From positions 75,894,660 through 75,958,659 of the forward strand of contig NC_092810.1 of the NCBI RefSeq assembly GCF_040954645.1: a stretch of DNA of 64,000 nucleotides, given 5' to 3'. A model generated the notes under the pieces. The model was not told where the DNA came from, did not search any database, and was given only the letters and a program-made list of their open reading frames with translations. The position numbers and the translations under genes are program-made. Numbering within the stretch: position 1 is the first letter of the stretch; every line of letters begins with the position of its first letter. Below are positions 9,610 through 20,315 of the stretch, one piece after another. This stretch comes from Diabrotica undecimpunctata (taxonomy: Eukaryota > Arthropoda > Insecta > Coleoptera > Chrysomelidae).

Positions 9610-10923
9610 ATGACGACGATTTATGAGCTGACAGTGACTAATTTAAGAAGACATCTCGAAGACAGAGAATTAGCTTCTACCGGAAAAAAGGCTGAGTTAG
9701 TCCAACGACTAAAGAACGCTTTGCTAGAAGAAGGACTAGATCCAGAGACTTATATATTTGAAGATGCTGTCCTCTCGTCGATTTCGAAAGTTTCTGGTGA
9801 TGTAGCCAAAGTTTCTGGTGACATCGCATCATTAGAGAACAAAGTTTCCGGTGATATCGCATCATTAGAGAACAAAGTTTCTGGCGATATTTCGAAAGTT
9901 TCCGGCGACATCGCTTCTTTAGAAAGCAAAGTTTCTAACGAGATTTCTTCCCTGGAAAGCAAAGTTTCTGCTAACATCTCTTCAGAAATCTCTAAAGTCA
10001 CTTCTGAGATGTCTGCCCTGGACGATAGAATATCTTCGTTAAAAAACCAAGTTGCTGCCGATAAGTTGGCCTTCGAAGAAAAGATTAAAGATATGGAAAG
10101 GAAGATGGAAGAAACAGGGACAGCAGAGAGAGGTAACAATCCGATTACAGTGGAGATAAAAGAAGACGAGACGAAATTTAAGTTGGAGACACGGCCGAAA
10201 TTTGAAGGAAGTGGAGGTTCTATTCATGTTAAAGTCCCAACTTTCGACGGAAAATCATCATGGAACAACTACATGAAACAGTTCGAATCAGCCGCAAGAG
10301 CAAATGGATGGTCTGAAAAAGAAAAGGCTGTAAACCTGACTATCGCTCTTCGAGGAGATGCCTTAGATGTGCTTCAGACCATAGCCGTAGAGGAGACCGA
10401 TGATTTCGAACAACTGAAGAAGAGGTTAAATATGCGATATGGCCACGAACATTTGGAGCATGTATATCAGTCACAGCTTAAAAATCGTAGACAGAAGAAA
10501 GATGAGGCTCTTCAAGAATATGAGGTAGATATTGCCAGATTAGTACGATATGCTTATCCAACAGCTCCCGAAGACATGATGGAAAAATTGGCCGTTCAAA
10601 CGTTTATTGATAGTCTTCGTGATCATGAAATGCAGAGAACACTGCGATTAGCTCGTCACAAGACGCTGGTTGATGTCCTATCCGCCGCCCTCGAATACGA
10701 GTCAGCTACGCAGGCCTCTGGCGGGTACAGTAAAGTTAGGACTGTAAAAGAGGAAGGAGATGAAGATAAACTTGACCAGCTCGTTAATATGATGAAAAGC
10801 ATGACATACAAGAAAACGAAGACCATCAGATGCTGGAATTGTGGCGAAATAGGACACGTACGAAGCTCCTGTAAGCACCCTAGGTACGACGCAAATCAAG
10901 AAACTCACCATCTGGAAAACTAG
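9610..10923 (+). CDS. gag: Gypsy-1 Gag with N-terminal SAP domain and CCHC knuckle
   Basis: I place the start at the ATG at 9610; an in-frame upstream GTG is not a plausible eukaryotic start. Residues about 5-42 form a SAP-type helix-turn-helix (LTVTNLRRHLEDRELASTG, then KKAELVQRL), a motif that binds AT-rich scaffold DNA in other proteins. Residues about 60-125 are a run of near-identical KVSGDIASLEN units, likely a coiled coil. A Ty3/Gypsy Gag capsid region follows (WNNYMKQFESAA, LRGDALDVLQ, TFIDSLRDHEMQ). The C-terminus has a zinc knuckle CWNCGEIGHVRSSC (CX2CX4HX4C). The frame is intact for 437 residues. It would form the virus-like particle and bind the element RNA. Confidence 0.9.
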   Translation: MTTIYELTVTNLRRHLEDRELASTGKKAELVQRLKNALLEEGLDPETYIFEDAVLSSISKVSGDVAKVSGDIASLENKVSGDIASLENKVSGDISKVSGDIASLESKVSNEISSLESKVSANISSEISKVTSEMSALDDRISSLKNQVAADKLAFEEKIKDMERKMEETGTAERGNNPITVEIKEDETKFKLETRPKFEGSGGSIHVKVPTFDGKSSWNNYMKQFESAARANGWSEKEKAVNLTIALRGDALDVLQTIAVEETDDFEQLKKRLNMRYGHEHLEHVYQSQLKNRRQKKDEALQEYEVDIARLVRYAYPTAPEDMMEKLAVQTFIDSLRDHEMQRTLRLARHKTLVDVLSAALEYESATQASGGYSKVRTVKEEGDEDKLDQLVNMMKSMTYKKTKTIRCWNCGEIGHVRSSCKHPRYDANQETHHLEN

Positions 10924-10994
10924 AACGGGTCAGCCTTAGGTAGGCAGCTTCGACCCAAAACTTTTCCAAAGACCCTCTCATACTAATAGCTTCT

Positions 10995-12227
10995 TTGAAA
11001 TGTCGTAAAGATAGTGTATATGTAGATGGAGACATAAATGGTAAAAAGCATACGTTGTTGGTGGATACCGGAGCGACCAGAACCATTATACGCCCGACAG
11101 TTATAAACAGCCGAAAGAAACTGTTACCAACGAGGTTACGACTTCGGACCGCTACAGGTGAAAATGCCAACATTCATGGAGAAATCCAGGTACAATTGGG
11201 AATTGAGGCAGAAAAGTTTGTCCATACTGTTATAGTTGCTGACATCGAAGAGGATGTTATATTAGGAATGGACGTAATGAATATGCATGGATTCCAATTG
11301 GATTTTAAGAATAAGGTAATCAAAGTTGGCAACGAGGAGGTATTTCTCCATCCACATAATGACAACACTGTGCAAGCAGCCATTACAGAAGATACAGTCG
11401 TGCCTGCGAGAAGCGAAACGATCATAGTAGCGCGACTACAGGGAATTGTAGACGAAGGGAGACCTGTTATGATGGAGCCTTGGAACCACGACGATGAGGT
11501 TGGCCGTGGAATCATAATTGGAAAGGAATTGGTGACTTCGGCTAAAGAAATTCCTGTGAGACTTATCAATGTCAACGACTACCCAGTGACCATAAAGAAA
11601 GAGACAAAAGTAGGAACTTGTGTACCTGTGACATCCATAATCCGTCAGGCGACAACATCTGATAATTCCAACGACAAATTCGACCAAATGGTTGCAGTTG
11701 CAGGACAGTCTCTAAATCAGATGGAGAACAGGAAATTAAGGGAATTTCTTCGGCAGTATCGTGATATTTTCGTACCGAAAGGAGGAAAGACGGGAAGAAC
11801 TACGGTTGTTAAGCATAAAATTGATACTGGTAATGCTAAGCCAATTCGTCAAACAGCTCGACGATTACCACAGGCGAAAATAGAGGAAGCTGAAACGATT
11901 GTTCAGGAAATGAAGAAAGACGGGGTGGTAGAACCTTCTACGAGCCCATGGGTCTCTCCGGTGGTCCTGGTTAAGAAGAAAGACGGAACGACGAGGTTCT
12001 GTGTGGATTACCGTTTGCTGAACAACGTTACCAAGAAAGATAGTTATCCTCTGCCTCGGATCGATGACACATTGGACACATTGGCTGGAAGTAAATTGTT
12101 TTCTACTTTGGATTTGAAGTCTGGATACTGGCAGGTAGAAATGGACCCAGTAGATAAAGAAAAGACAGCCTTCACCACAGGATCTGGATTGTGGCAATTC
12201 AACGTTATGCCATTTGCTGTAATGTAA
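10995..12227 (+). pseudogene. pol: Gypsy-1 Pol, part 1: protease and RT N-terminal half
   Basis: The open piece begins with an aspartic protease (LLVDTGATRTII, then DVILGMDVM). RT follows, with WVSPVVLVKKKDG, FCVDYRLLN and FSTLDLKSGYWQVEM (motif A aspartate). The frame breaks exactly in the FNVMPFG-type block: at 12215-12230 the sequence has extra bases and an in-frame TAA, and the RT resumes in another frame. Gag and this piece are separated by a stop and about 70 bp in a different frame, so the intact element would need a frameshift or fusion. Confidence 0.9.
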
Positions 12228-12252
12228 TGCTCCTGCGACATTTGAGAGGCTT

Positions 12253-13338
12253 ATGGAAAATGTGTTGAGAGGGTTATCTTGGAAAACATGCCTGGTTTAT
12301 TTAGATGACATAATCGTCTTGGGGGAGACGTTCGAAGATCATTTGAGGAATTTAGAAAACGTTTTTAATCGACTTAAAGCTGCCCAATTGATGCTAAACC
12401 CCAAGAAGTGCCAGCTATTTCAAGGTAAAGTCAATTATCTGGGTCATATAGTCAGTAAAGAAGGAGTGGCCGTGGATAAGGGGAAAATCGATTCCATTAA
12501 GGAATGGCCAAAACCAACTGACAAACATCAAGTGAGAAGTTTTCTTGGACTATGTACTTACTACCGGAGGTTTATTAAGAAGTTTGCAGATATCGCTAAG
12601 CCATTAACGCGACTTACGGAGGAAGCAAGAGATTACCGCTGGGATACAGACTGCCAAAATGCCTTTGAGACCTTGAAAAAGCATTTAATAACAGCACCAA
12701 TTTTAGGGTATCCACTGCCGGAAGGAGAGTTCATCTTAGATACAGATGCAAGTAATGTGGGAATTGGAGGAGTGCTGTCTCAGATTCAAGGAGGACAGGA
12801 ACGAGTCCTCGGATATTTTAGTAAAGTTCTTTCAAAACCTGAGCGGAATTATTGCGTCACGAGAAGAGAACTTCTGGCAGTAGTGAAATCAGTAGAGCAC
12901 TTCTATCAATACCTCTATGGAAGGAAGTTTTTAATCCGAACCGACCATGCCGCCCTTAAGTGGTTGATGCAGTTTAAGAATCCAGAGGGTCAGATAGCCA
13001 GGTGGATCGAACGACTCCAAGAATACGATTTTAAGATTGAGCACCGAGCCGGAGTTAGCCACAGAAACGCTGATTCTCTTTCCAGAAAGCCATGCCCAGC
13101 GGAGTGTTCCCACTGCAACAAAACGGAATCCAAGGAAGCAGCAGTGCTAAGAACGACGATTGTCAACGACGACTGGACGCCTACTAAGATAAGGGAAGAA
13201 CAAGAGAGAGATCCAGTTATACAGAAAATCCGAAAATGGAAAGAGGAAAACCGTCGACCACCTTGGCAGACTGGTGTAAGAAATGTACTATTTGTGCTAC
13301 GAGTAACGGGCCTCACCGGAAAAGGAGAGCTCCTATGA
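12253..13338 (+). pseudogene. pol: Gypsy-1 Pol, part 2: RT palm and RNase H
   Basis: This piece continues RT with the catalytic YLDDIIVLG, the connection block YLGHIVSKEG and the tether SFLGLCTYYRRFI. RNase H follows (FILDTDASNVGIGG, RRELLAVV, RTDHAALKWL). After SLSRKP the reading goes into the integrase N-terminus but stops being native at about 13265. There a deletion has removed the two zinc-binding histidines of the HHCC finger and shifted the frame; the remaining cysteines (WCKKCTIC) are in the next piece. Confidence 0.9.
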
Positions 13339-14051
13339 GACAATATAATGTTGGAAGCCCGTTTGAAAGAATAGCTTTGGACATTGCAGGGCCATTTCCA
13401 GAAAGTGAAAATGGGGGCAAGTACATGTTGGTAGTAATGGATTACTTCACTAAGTGGGTCGAGATTTACGCACTTCCAGACCAGAAGGCCGCCACCGTTG
13501 CAGATAAGTTGATCCAAGAATATATCAGCCGATTTGGAGTGCCTTTGGAGATCCATAGTGACCAAGGCAGGAACTTCGAAAGTGATCTATTCCAAGGAAT
13601 ATGTGATAGACTAGGCATGAAGAAAACAAGAACTACCGCGTATCATCCGCAATCGGATGGTATGGTAGAACGAATGAATAGGACAGTTGGCAAGTATTTG
13701 ACAAAGATGGTGTCCGATCATCAGCGAGACTGGGACCAATACCTTCCGTTCTTCACAATGGCCTACAGATCTGCTGTTAACGAATCAACAGGCCAGACAC
13801 CAGCCAAAGTCCTATTCGGACGCGAAATGCGACTACCTTGTGATCTCGAGTTTGGATGTAAACCTGGAGAAGATGTAGCAAGTGAAGATTATGTGATCGA
13901 ATTACGAAGAAGAATGGACGATGTACATGAGTTGGTCCGTTACCACCTTCAGATCGCTAGCGACAGAATGAAGAAACGGTACGATACACAAGCCGAAAAG
14001 GGTTGCTTTAAGAAGAAGGACAAAGTATGGCTGTATAATCCCAAGAAGTGA
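13266..14051 (+). pseudogene. pol: Gypsy-1 Pol, part 3: integrase core
   Basis: The frame starts within the damaged HHCC finger (ADWCKKCTICA). It holds a full DDE core: LDIAGPFPES, the second aspartate in HSDQGRNFES and the glutamate in HPQSDGMVERMNR. The C-terminal domain begins at FKKKDKVWLYNPKK. A TGA at 14049-14051 then interrupts a frame that clearly continues (KGCSPKLQQFWEGPYLI). One base change from an arginine codon explains it. Upstream residues before about 13266 belong to the shifted RNase H/IN linker. Confidence 0.85.
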
Positions 14052-14888
14052 AAAGGTTGTTCTCCCAAATTGCAGCAGTTTTGGGAAGGTCCATACCTCA
14101 TTATGGAGAAGATCAACGATGTCATCTACCGAATAAGCAAGATTCCGAGGGGAAAGCCGATGATAGTACACCATAACCGGTTGGCGTCTTTCGAAGGTGA
14201 CCACAACGTAGATGAAGAAGTGGAAGTAAACCAAGTCCACGATGTGTCTGACCTCACGTTTGAGGAATTCATGGGTGCCTATGGAGGTACCGGTAAAGCG
14301 AGACATGGTGTTACCACTGAAGAAAAGCAAGATCTACTCGCGCTCCCCGATGACTACTCGCTGGCCCTTACCATCCCGGCCAGTATCAAAGACGCACCAG
14401 GGTTGGCATCCGTCTTTCGAAGGAAGTTTGGTCGAGTTGCAGAACTTCAATGCCAAGTGCCAGCTCCCGGTAAAACCTTGAAACTCCAAGATGCATCACG
14501 TTACCTTTTCTACCTGGTAACAAAAGACACTGCCCGTGACCAACCTACCTACCGAGATGTATGGGAAGCCTTACTTCAATTGAGAGAGCACGTACTGGAG
14601 TCCGACGTGCAAAAGTTAGCCATGCCAAAGTTGGAGTGCCGCCAATTAGATTGGAGGGTTATCCGGAATATGGTGGAAGAGATCTTTAAAGACACCGAAG
14701 TCCAGGTGTTAGTCTGTTGCAATCCGCATAGTTACTGGTGCGGAGAGAAAACCGTCCCTTGTCATTTTTATACAACTGGAAGTTGTAAAAGAGGGTCCAG
14801 TTGCCGATACCAGCATACCGTTCCGGTTCCAGTCCCGACAAGGTTCCAGGAGGAACAATCTTTTAAGAGGGGGGCAATGTTACGATAA
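14052..14888 (+). pseudogene. pol: Gypsy-1 Pol C-terminal extension: macro-domain-like and CCCH zinc finger
   Basis: After the end of the integrase C-terminal domain (FWEGPYLIMEKINDVIY, HHNRLASF) the frame continues for about 200 residues that normal Gypsy Pol lacks. Counting from the ATG at 14070, residues about 85-216 resemble a macrodomain of the OARD1/TARG1 type: DYSLALTIPAS, GLASVFRRKFGRV, ASRYLFYLVTK, PTYRDVWEALLQLREH and a C-terminal MVEEIFKDTEVQVLV strand. The lysine of YLVTK matches the TARG1 catalytic lysine position, but the GCGLD loop carrying the aspartate is replaced by ECRQLDW. Residues 231-249 form a CX7CX5CX3H zinc finger. The frame ends at TAA inside the 3' LTR. The domain probably binds ADP-ribose or is a decayed hydrolase; function is inferred. 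Confidence 0.75.
14865..14877 (+). promoter_or_regulatory. Gypsy-1 polypurine tract
   Basis: AAGAGGGGGGCAA lies immediately before the 3' LTR and would prime plus-strand DNA synthesis. It also codes for the last residues of the Pol extension. Confidence 0.8.
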
Positions 14889-15303
14889 ATTCTGACCCAA
14901 AACCGTAAATATATTTATTACTAATATTTTCATTCATTCACGTATTTTTTAGGTAATGCCTACCTGACACACGATGGATCCCCCTTTGTAATAAAAACAA
15001 CAATTCGAACCTTCTGGAGACAAGCCGATTTAACCATACCGGTTCTGAGAACAATTCGCCGCTCTGTCTAGAAGGCCGTAGACGTTTCTCGTCTAACAGT
15101 AGTGAATTTATAACAGGACTTTTTGGAGAATAGAAAACAGTTAATTCTGAAGACGCGCTCGCGATAAAATGTTACGTTCGCTTGTTAATAAATTATGTAT
15201 ATTTAGTGATAAATAAATTAATATCAGTTATTGTGCTTTTTAATGAATTAAGATAAGAACAAGACATTATAAATTAAATAGACATTGAAATAAAATCATC
15301 GCA
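14878..15303 (+). repeat. Gypsy-1 3' LTR
   Basis: This 426-bp copy of 9107-9534 runs from TGTTACG to CATCGCA and is followed by the ATAT target duplication at 15304-15307. Confidence 0.95.
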
Positions 15304-16190
15304 ATATCTTGAGTTTGGTAACATTATAACAAATTCTGACTTACTTTTTGTTGGGATTGCTAATAGTTTATAAAAGTCGAAATTAGATTCATAATTAATA
15401 GGAATTGAAAGAAAATATTATATTTGGTTCTTTTCTATTTTGTTTTCAATATTTTCATATTTTACTTCAAAGGGTAGTTATGTTTTATAATGTTATGAAA
15501 TTTTTTGGAGTTCGTTATATAATTCTCTAGACTTAATAATGCTAGGATGTAGTGTTTTTAGTTTGCAAAATGTAATAGAATTTTGGACATTTTCCATTGT
15601 ATTGAGTATTAGGTTGTATGTTGTATAATTTCGTTAAACATGTCTTTTAAATAATTGACGTTTTCAAGATTTGTTTGAAAGTCTACTATATTTTTTATTG
15701 CCAAAATTTTTGATTTTAAATTAATTTCATTTTCTTGTATGTTTTGAATTGTTTCATTAAAATTATTGATAATTTCGTGACTTAGCGAATACTGGTTATT
15801 GATTTGGCTTTGCAAGTTTGCGTCATTCGTCTTTAAGTGTTCTATTATTGAGTTAATTTTTTCGCCATCTTCGGCATCTAAATTTCCTGTTACAGCTTTA
15901 ATAATTGAACCGAACCCATTGATTATACCTTTTATTTCTTTGCAATTTTGTATGTATGTTTAGATTTTCAAATTTTTCCTTAATGTTATGTTTGACGTTC
16001 GACGAAGAAAGATTATTTTTCAGGTGATCATACTCTATATTTAAGCTATCATATTCTTCTAAAAGCAGATTTAAATTGTAGTAATGGACAAATGTGTGGC
16101 TAGATTTTTGAAGTTTTGCAGGTCCCAATTTGATTGGTATTATGCCTAGATTATGGGTAACATCTTTTATTTGGATTGCTGCGCATCCGA
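15304..16190 (-). pseudogene. env: Errantivirus env remnant
   Basis: The minus-strand pieces (15304-15610, 15609-15815, about 15815-15950, 15898-16128) together read like the fusion-type Env of gypsy/297/17.6-group errantiviruses. A LGPAKLQKSSHTF start is followed by a coiled-coil region. Next comes the short block INGFGSIIKAVTGN, the hydrophobic segment after the cleavage site in this family, and then a second coiled coil with NLQSQINNQYS. Several frameshifts and stops break it. The Gypsy-1 insertion splits it, and the remaining part is at 8943-9106. I describe it only as a remnant. Confidence 0.75.
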
Positions 16191-16361
16191 TTGAGAGGAA
16201 CCTGAAAATTTGTAAGGTTTTCTTTTAGGTCGTTTGACGTTAGAAAAGTGGATATTTTCGGCAGTATTTCTATGTCGAGTAACTATTTTCGCGGTTTTCC
16301 TTTTTTTATTAATTTTGCTTATTTCTTCAGCATTGTATTTATTTTTTGTTTTACCTTGGAA

Positions 16362-17321
16362 TTATCTGTTACGCACAAATATTTTAGTGGGGATTGTTTC
16401 AGGCAATTCTTCTCGTTTTTCGTTAGCTTTTGAGATTACTTTTTCTTTTACGTTTTGTAAAGATTTATTAATATTCGAATAAAGTATTTCCATCTTTTCT
16501 TTATGGCTTGAAATATAATTATTTAAAACGTGTTGCTCGATATTGATATCAAAAGGAGTAATCAGCTCGTATGGTTTCATTTTTGTTACTGAATGGATGC
16601 TATTATTATACGCTAGTAAGGCATAATTTATTTTATGTTCAATATGGTCATTTTTATATTCTTTTTTATTATTTAGTAGTCTAACATGTTCAATGATCGT
16701 AGAATGAAATCTCTCGGCAATTCCATTAGACTCTGGATGTTGAGAGCTTATAAAATGTACTTTTACCTTGTGTAACTCAGTTACACACAGTTCTTTGACA
16801 ACTGAATTTTTTTAATTCGGTTCCATTATCAAATATTATTTGTTCTGGTATGCAGTGATGAGTAAAATATCGGATTAATGCATTCGCTACTTCAATACCT
16901 TGAGCTGAATTTATTTTGTATAGTTGACCATATTTAGAAAAAGAATCTATTATAGTTAAAAATTTTGTATTTTCCAACGTAATCGGTGTAGAATTTGGAA
17001 GGGTTTAGATGCAGTAGGTGTTATATTGAACATGGGTTTGACAGGTTTCCTGTCGTACTTTGTTAATTGGCAAATTTCACAATCATTTATGAAGGTTTGG
17101 ATATATGCTCTTTGATTCGGCCAATAATATAAGGCCATTATTCTACTTTGTGTTTCATCTAATCCTCTGTGGTTTTGTTTTCCTTCGTGATATTTTTTTA
17201 TTATTTCCTCAATTTCATTTGGTGGGATATCGATTAGCTTCTTGGTGCATTTAATAAGAGATAATTGCGAAGATTTGAAATATTTTTGTATGACGTTACT
17301 AAATATTTCATATATAGTCAT
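16362..17321 (-). pseudogene. pol: Errantivirus integrase remnant
   Basis: Reading leftwards from 17321, an HHCC zinc finger is present (KYHEGKQNHRG..., then CEICQLTKYD). Core fragments follow: FLTIIDSFSKYGQLYKI, IIFDNGTEL with the second aspartate, and a C-terminal region from about 16640 to 16362 that includes MKPYELITPFD. The family and the adjacent env identify the element as a gypsy/17.6-type errantivirus. Frameshifts near 16800 and 16970 break the reading frame. Confidence 0.8.
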
Positions 17322-17345
17322 TTATTATTTCATCGGGTTCAACAA

Positions 17346-17945
17346 TCAAAGACCTGAATCTATATTATTTGGGGTTTCTAATAATGTTTCATCAACATTT
17401 TCTATATAGTCGAAGAAATTTGAAGGTGTTTCGGGTTCTATGTCTTGAGTTTCATTTGCATTTAATCGCATTCTTGATAAACAATCACTATTTGTGTTTA
17501 GAGCACTTTTTTTATAAACAATTTCATAGACATACTCTTCGAGTTTTAATCTCCAGCGGACTAATTTTGAGCTAGGATCTTTTAACGAAAATAGCCATTG
17601 AAGAGGCTTGTGATCTGTCACGAGAGTCACGCGACGACCAAAAATGTATGGGCGGAAATATTTAACAGCCCAAACTATAGCGAGTTCATTTTCGATCGTA
17701 GAGTAGTTTATTTCTGAATCATTCAATGTTCTACTCGCATAAGCAATTGTTAGATCAGAACCTATTTTTCCTTGACTTAAAACTGCACCTATTGCAAAGT
17801 TACTCGCATCTGTTGTCAGATTAAATGGTTTCGTAAAGTCAAGGTATTGTTAAATAGGTTCATTTGTAAGAAGATCTTTACAAATATTAAAGCATTCAAC
17901 GTAACCTGCGTCTTTAAATAGAGAGAGATTATATTCTTCCATAAG
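17346..17945 (-). pseudogene. pol: Errantivirus RNase H and RT end
   Basis: The open piece 17346-17726 has the RNase H blocks NYSTIENELAIVWAVKYF and LVTDHKPLQWLFSLKD. Sequence to 17945 in the neighbouring frame contains TTDASNFAIGAVLSQ, the first catalytic aspartate region. Homology ends at about 17945, so the element has lost its protease, most of RT, gag and 5' LTR. Confidence 0.8.
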
Positions 17946-18272
17946 CTTTATCCATAAAAGATAATTATGATAATTTGAACAACAATAAGCAAATTATATC
18001 TCAGGTTGAGACTTAGCTCCCTCTCGATAAAAAAGTGGCGACTAATTCTAAGCTAGGACTAGACTTAGTCAATTAGAATAAATCAGAATTACGATAAATA
18101 AAGAGATAAACAGAATAGATAAAATACGAACATTATAATATTTAATAAACCAGGCCTTTTTTTTACATAAAAAGGCAATTTTGAAACGAACGAAAAATAA
18201 AAGTGGTGCTACTTCAAAGAATTCTTTGTACCTTAAAGAATTCGTACAATGTTACAAGAAATGTCTTAACTA
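17946..18272. other. AT-rich spacer between errantivirus and BEL/Pao remnants
   Basis: No coding potential is seen. The sequence may contain LTR or leader fragments of either neighbour, but I find no matching direct repeat in the window. Confidence 0.4.
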
Positions 18273-19802
18273 TTAAAACGTTAAAACCGTTATTTTAATA
18301 TAACGTGGCGCAAATACATAATCAGATAAAGCTATGTAAGCTTTAAGCAAAAAATATATTCCATAATCTATGGCAATAAAAAGAAATCTCGAATAGGTAA
18401 CACAATGATAGATGGGACTCTCAACATTATAAAATGTGCAACAACTAAGTCCGAAATGATGTCTACAATTGGACGCACCTTGTGGCCTTACACGGCTCAA
18501 CCGTTTGTGTGTTTTAAACATCTTTAAAGCAACTATATTGTTCGAAGAAAGAAGAAAATGATGCTCTTGAGCATAAGGAATGGTAGCATTCCTCAACATA
18601 CCGCTAACTTTCGCACGGTGAATAATTTCATCTGGAAATAAATTCGGAATATCTAACTGATTATCCGTATTGGCAAAACCGGATGGCAACGATTCCAATA
18701 TACGAGGAAACGAGAGACTTTTTAAGTCTTGAACAATAAGCAATTCAGCTTGCTTTTTAAGAACGTTTCTGATAAAACAAAACACAAATGCCTTTACTCG
18801 GCGCAATCAAGAAAGATAGGAGTACATTTTAAGCATATGTACCCCGAATGCTAAATCTAGAGATGGGTGTAATACCACTCTATGGACTTTTGACCCAATT
18901 ATGATCGCAATATCTAAGTTATTAGATTCTTTAAAATTGTCTCTGTCACGAGACGAAAAGAATTTTGGCTCACAATGCCAAGATTTTGATCGAGCAAGTG
19001 TATCGGGGTTAGCTCCCCGCGAAGCTGTATCGGCAGCGTCATCACCAGACACCCCATCATGGAAATCATGCAAAGAAAAGTCCTTGGACAAGGATTGAAT
19101 ATTAGAATGGACCTGAGGCCCAGAGAGATGTACATTATTAAAGGATAGCCCCGTAAAAGAACTCGCGCTTGTATGAGCGTCACGAGTCTTGTAGGACTCT
19201 CTATAATTTACCACTGCAACAGGTGGTAGGGAATATGCAATACTGCTAAGGCCTGTAGGTAACGCCTTAGGGTCAGTATCTACATGAGCTAAAGTCGAGG
19301 ATAGCTGACCTGACGAACTAAGCGCCATCACACGAGGTATTTGAGACGTGGATGTCTCGAAAGAAGGTTGAGGTTTTGAAAAAGATGAGTCTTTTGACAT
19401 ATGATTTTGAGAAGGTTTAACTACATTGATTAGATGGCATAAATCTGAAATAAGTGTGGAAGGTCTTTCCCCCACATGAAACCTAGAAGAACAATGGGAT
19501 GCACTACCTACTTTATAATACGTAAAGGATGAGAGGACGGGCTCCCATATTATAAGTCCCATTGCCTTACAAAACAAATCATCTACAATGTGTCGATCCT
19601 CGCTATCTTCAGCGGAATCTACCAATAAGTTCTCGATTGCATCCTGTGCGCATTCATATTTATCATACTCAACCTGTAAATACTCACGACGAACTTTCAA
19701 AAGATAATCAATATCGACCAATGAAACATTTTCTGCAATCCAATTACAGTGACGAATAATTGCATTCTTGGCAGACCGTCTCTTGAATTTGAGGGTATCC
19801 AT
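18273..19802 (-). pseudogene. BEL/Pao retrotransposon remnant with internal deletion
   Basis: Two abutting minus-strand frames (18807-19802 and 18273-18806) make up the remnant. The first starts MDTLKFKRRSAKNAIIRH and continues with a helical region like the Gag N-terminus of BEL/Pao elements. A Ser-rich stretch then leads to ADTASRGANPDTL, which resembles the block between RNase H and integrase in Pao pol. Protease and most RT are therefore missing and the two ends appear fused. The second frame has EIIHRAKVSGMLRNATIPYA and a pol-like tail with RVRPQGASNCRHHFGLSCC. The assignment rests on these short blocks. Confidence 0.55.
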
Positions 19803-20315
19803 TGTTTAGACAAAAATGGAGCAGCTTATATTTAAAACTGACAAAAAGAAAGAGATTGTGAATGAGTAAGAGTAATTGTTAATCCCTGAATTTTTTACAG
19901 AAACAAACCAAAGAGATACTTGTAATAGTCGAAAGCAGATCTCTATAATAAGACAACTACAAACAAAATAAAAAAGAACAGTCTCCACAGACCAGGTATC
20001 TTATCATTGAAAAGAAATATCCCAACATAAAACGATTACAATCTGTTACTAATGTCCAAACAATCAGGAAAAATTCAACAAAGAAAAATGGTTGCATTAA
20101 CCGAAAATATTTTTTTCACCCTCACAAAAACACCAGCGAACACAAAAAAGAAATGTCTCTACAGACTGGGTATCTTTTTTCAGAAAATAAATACCCCAAT
20201 GTAAATGGTAATACTAGCCGCAAAAAGGTCTCTAGCATAAGAAAACCCTGAAAAAGTAAAAGTAAGAATGTCTTCCGGCAGACTGAGTATATGCTTAGAC
20301 AAAAGAAATACTCCA
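19803..20315. repeat. Three imperfect repeat units of about 120-170 bp
   Basis: The pattern CAGACY(R)GGTATCTT, about 20 bases, then AAATACCCCAA...TAAA occurs near 19988, 20161 and, more diverged, near 20278. It lies between the BEL/Pao remnant and LINE B and could be LTR or leader subrepeats. No protein is coded. Confidence 0.55.

Larger units (their letters stand above)
9107..15303 (+). mobile_element. Gypsy-1 LTR retrotransposon with SAP-Gag and macro-domain/CCCH Pol tail
   Basis: The element has two LTRs (9107-9534 and 14878-15303) starting TGTTACGATA and ending in CA, a 4-bp duplication ATAT at 9103-9106 and 15304-15307, a primer-binding site beginning TGGTGTAAGAAG after the left LTR, and a polypurine tract AAGAGGGGGG before the right LTR. 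Gag and Pol are present in order PR-RT-RNase H-IN. Pol is broken by a frameshift near 12215, a deletion in the integrase zinc finger near 13265 and a stop at 14049. The LTRs differ by a 2-bp indel and a few substitutions, so the insertion is fairly young. It is nested in an older errantivirus env. Confidence 0.95.

Noticed and set aside
9677..10227. Antisense ORFs (62-129 aa) across Gypsy-1 gag
   Set aside because: They mirror the repeated coiled-coil codons of gag; shadows of the real frame.
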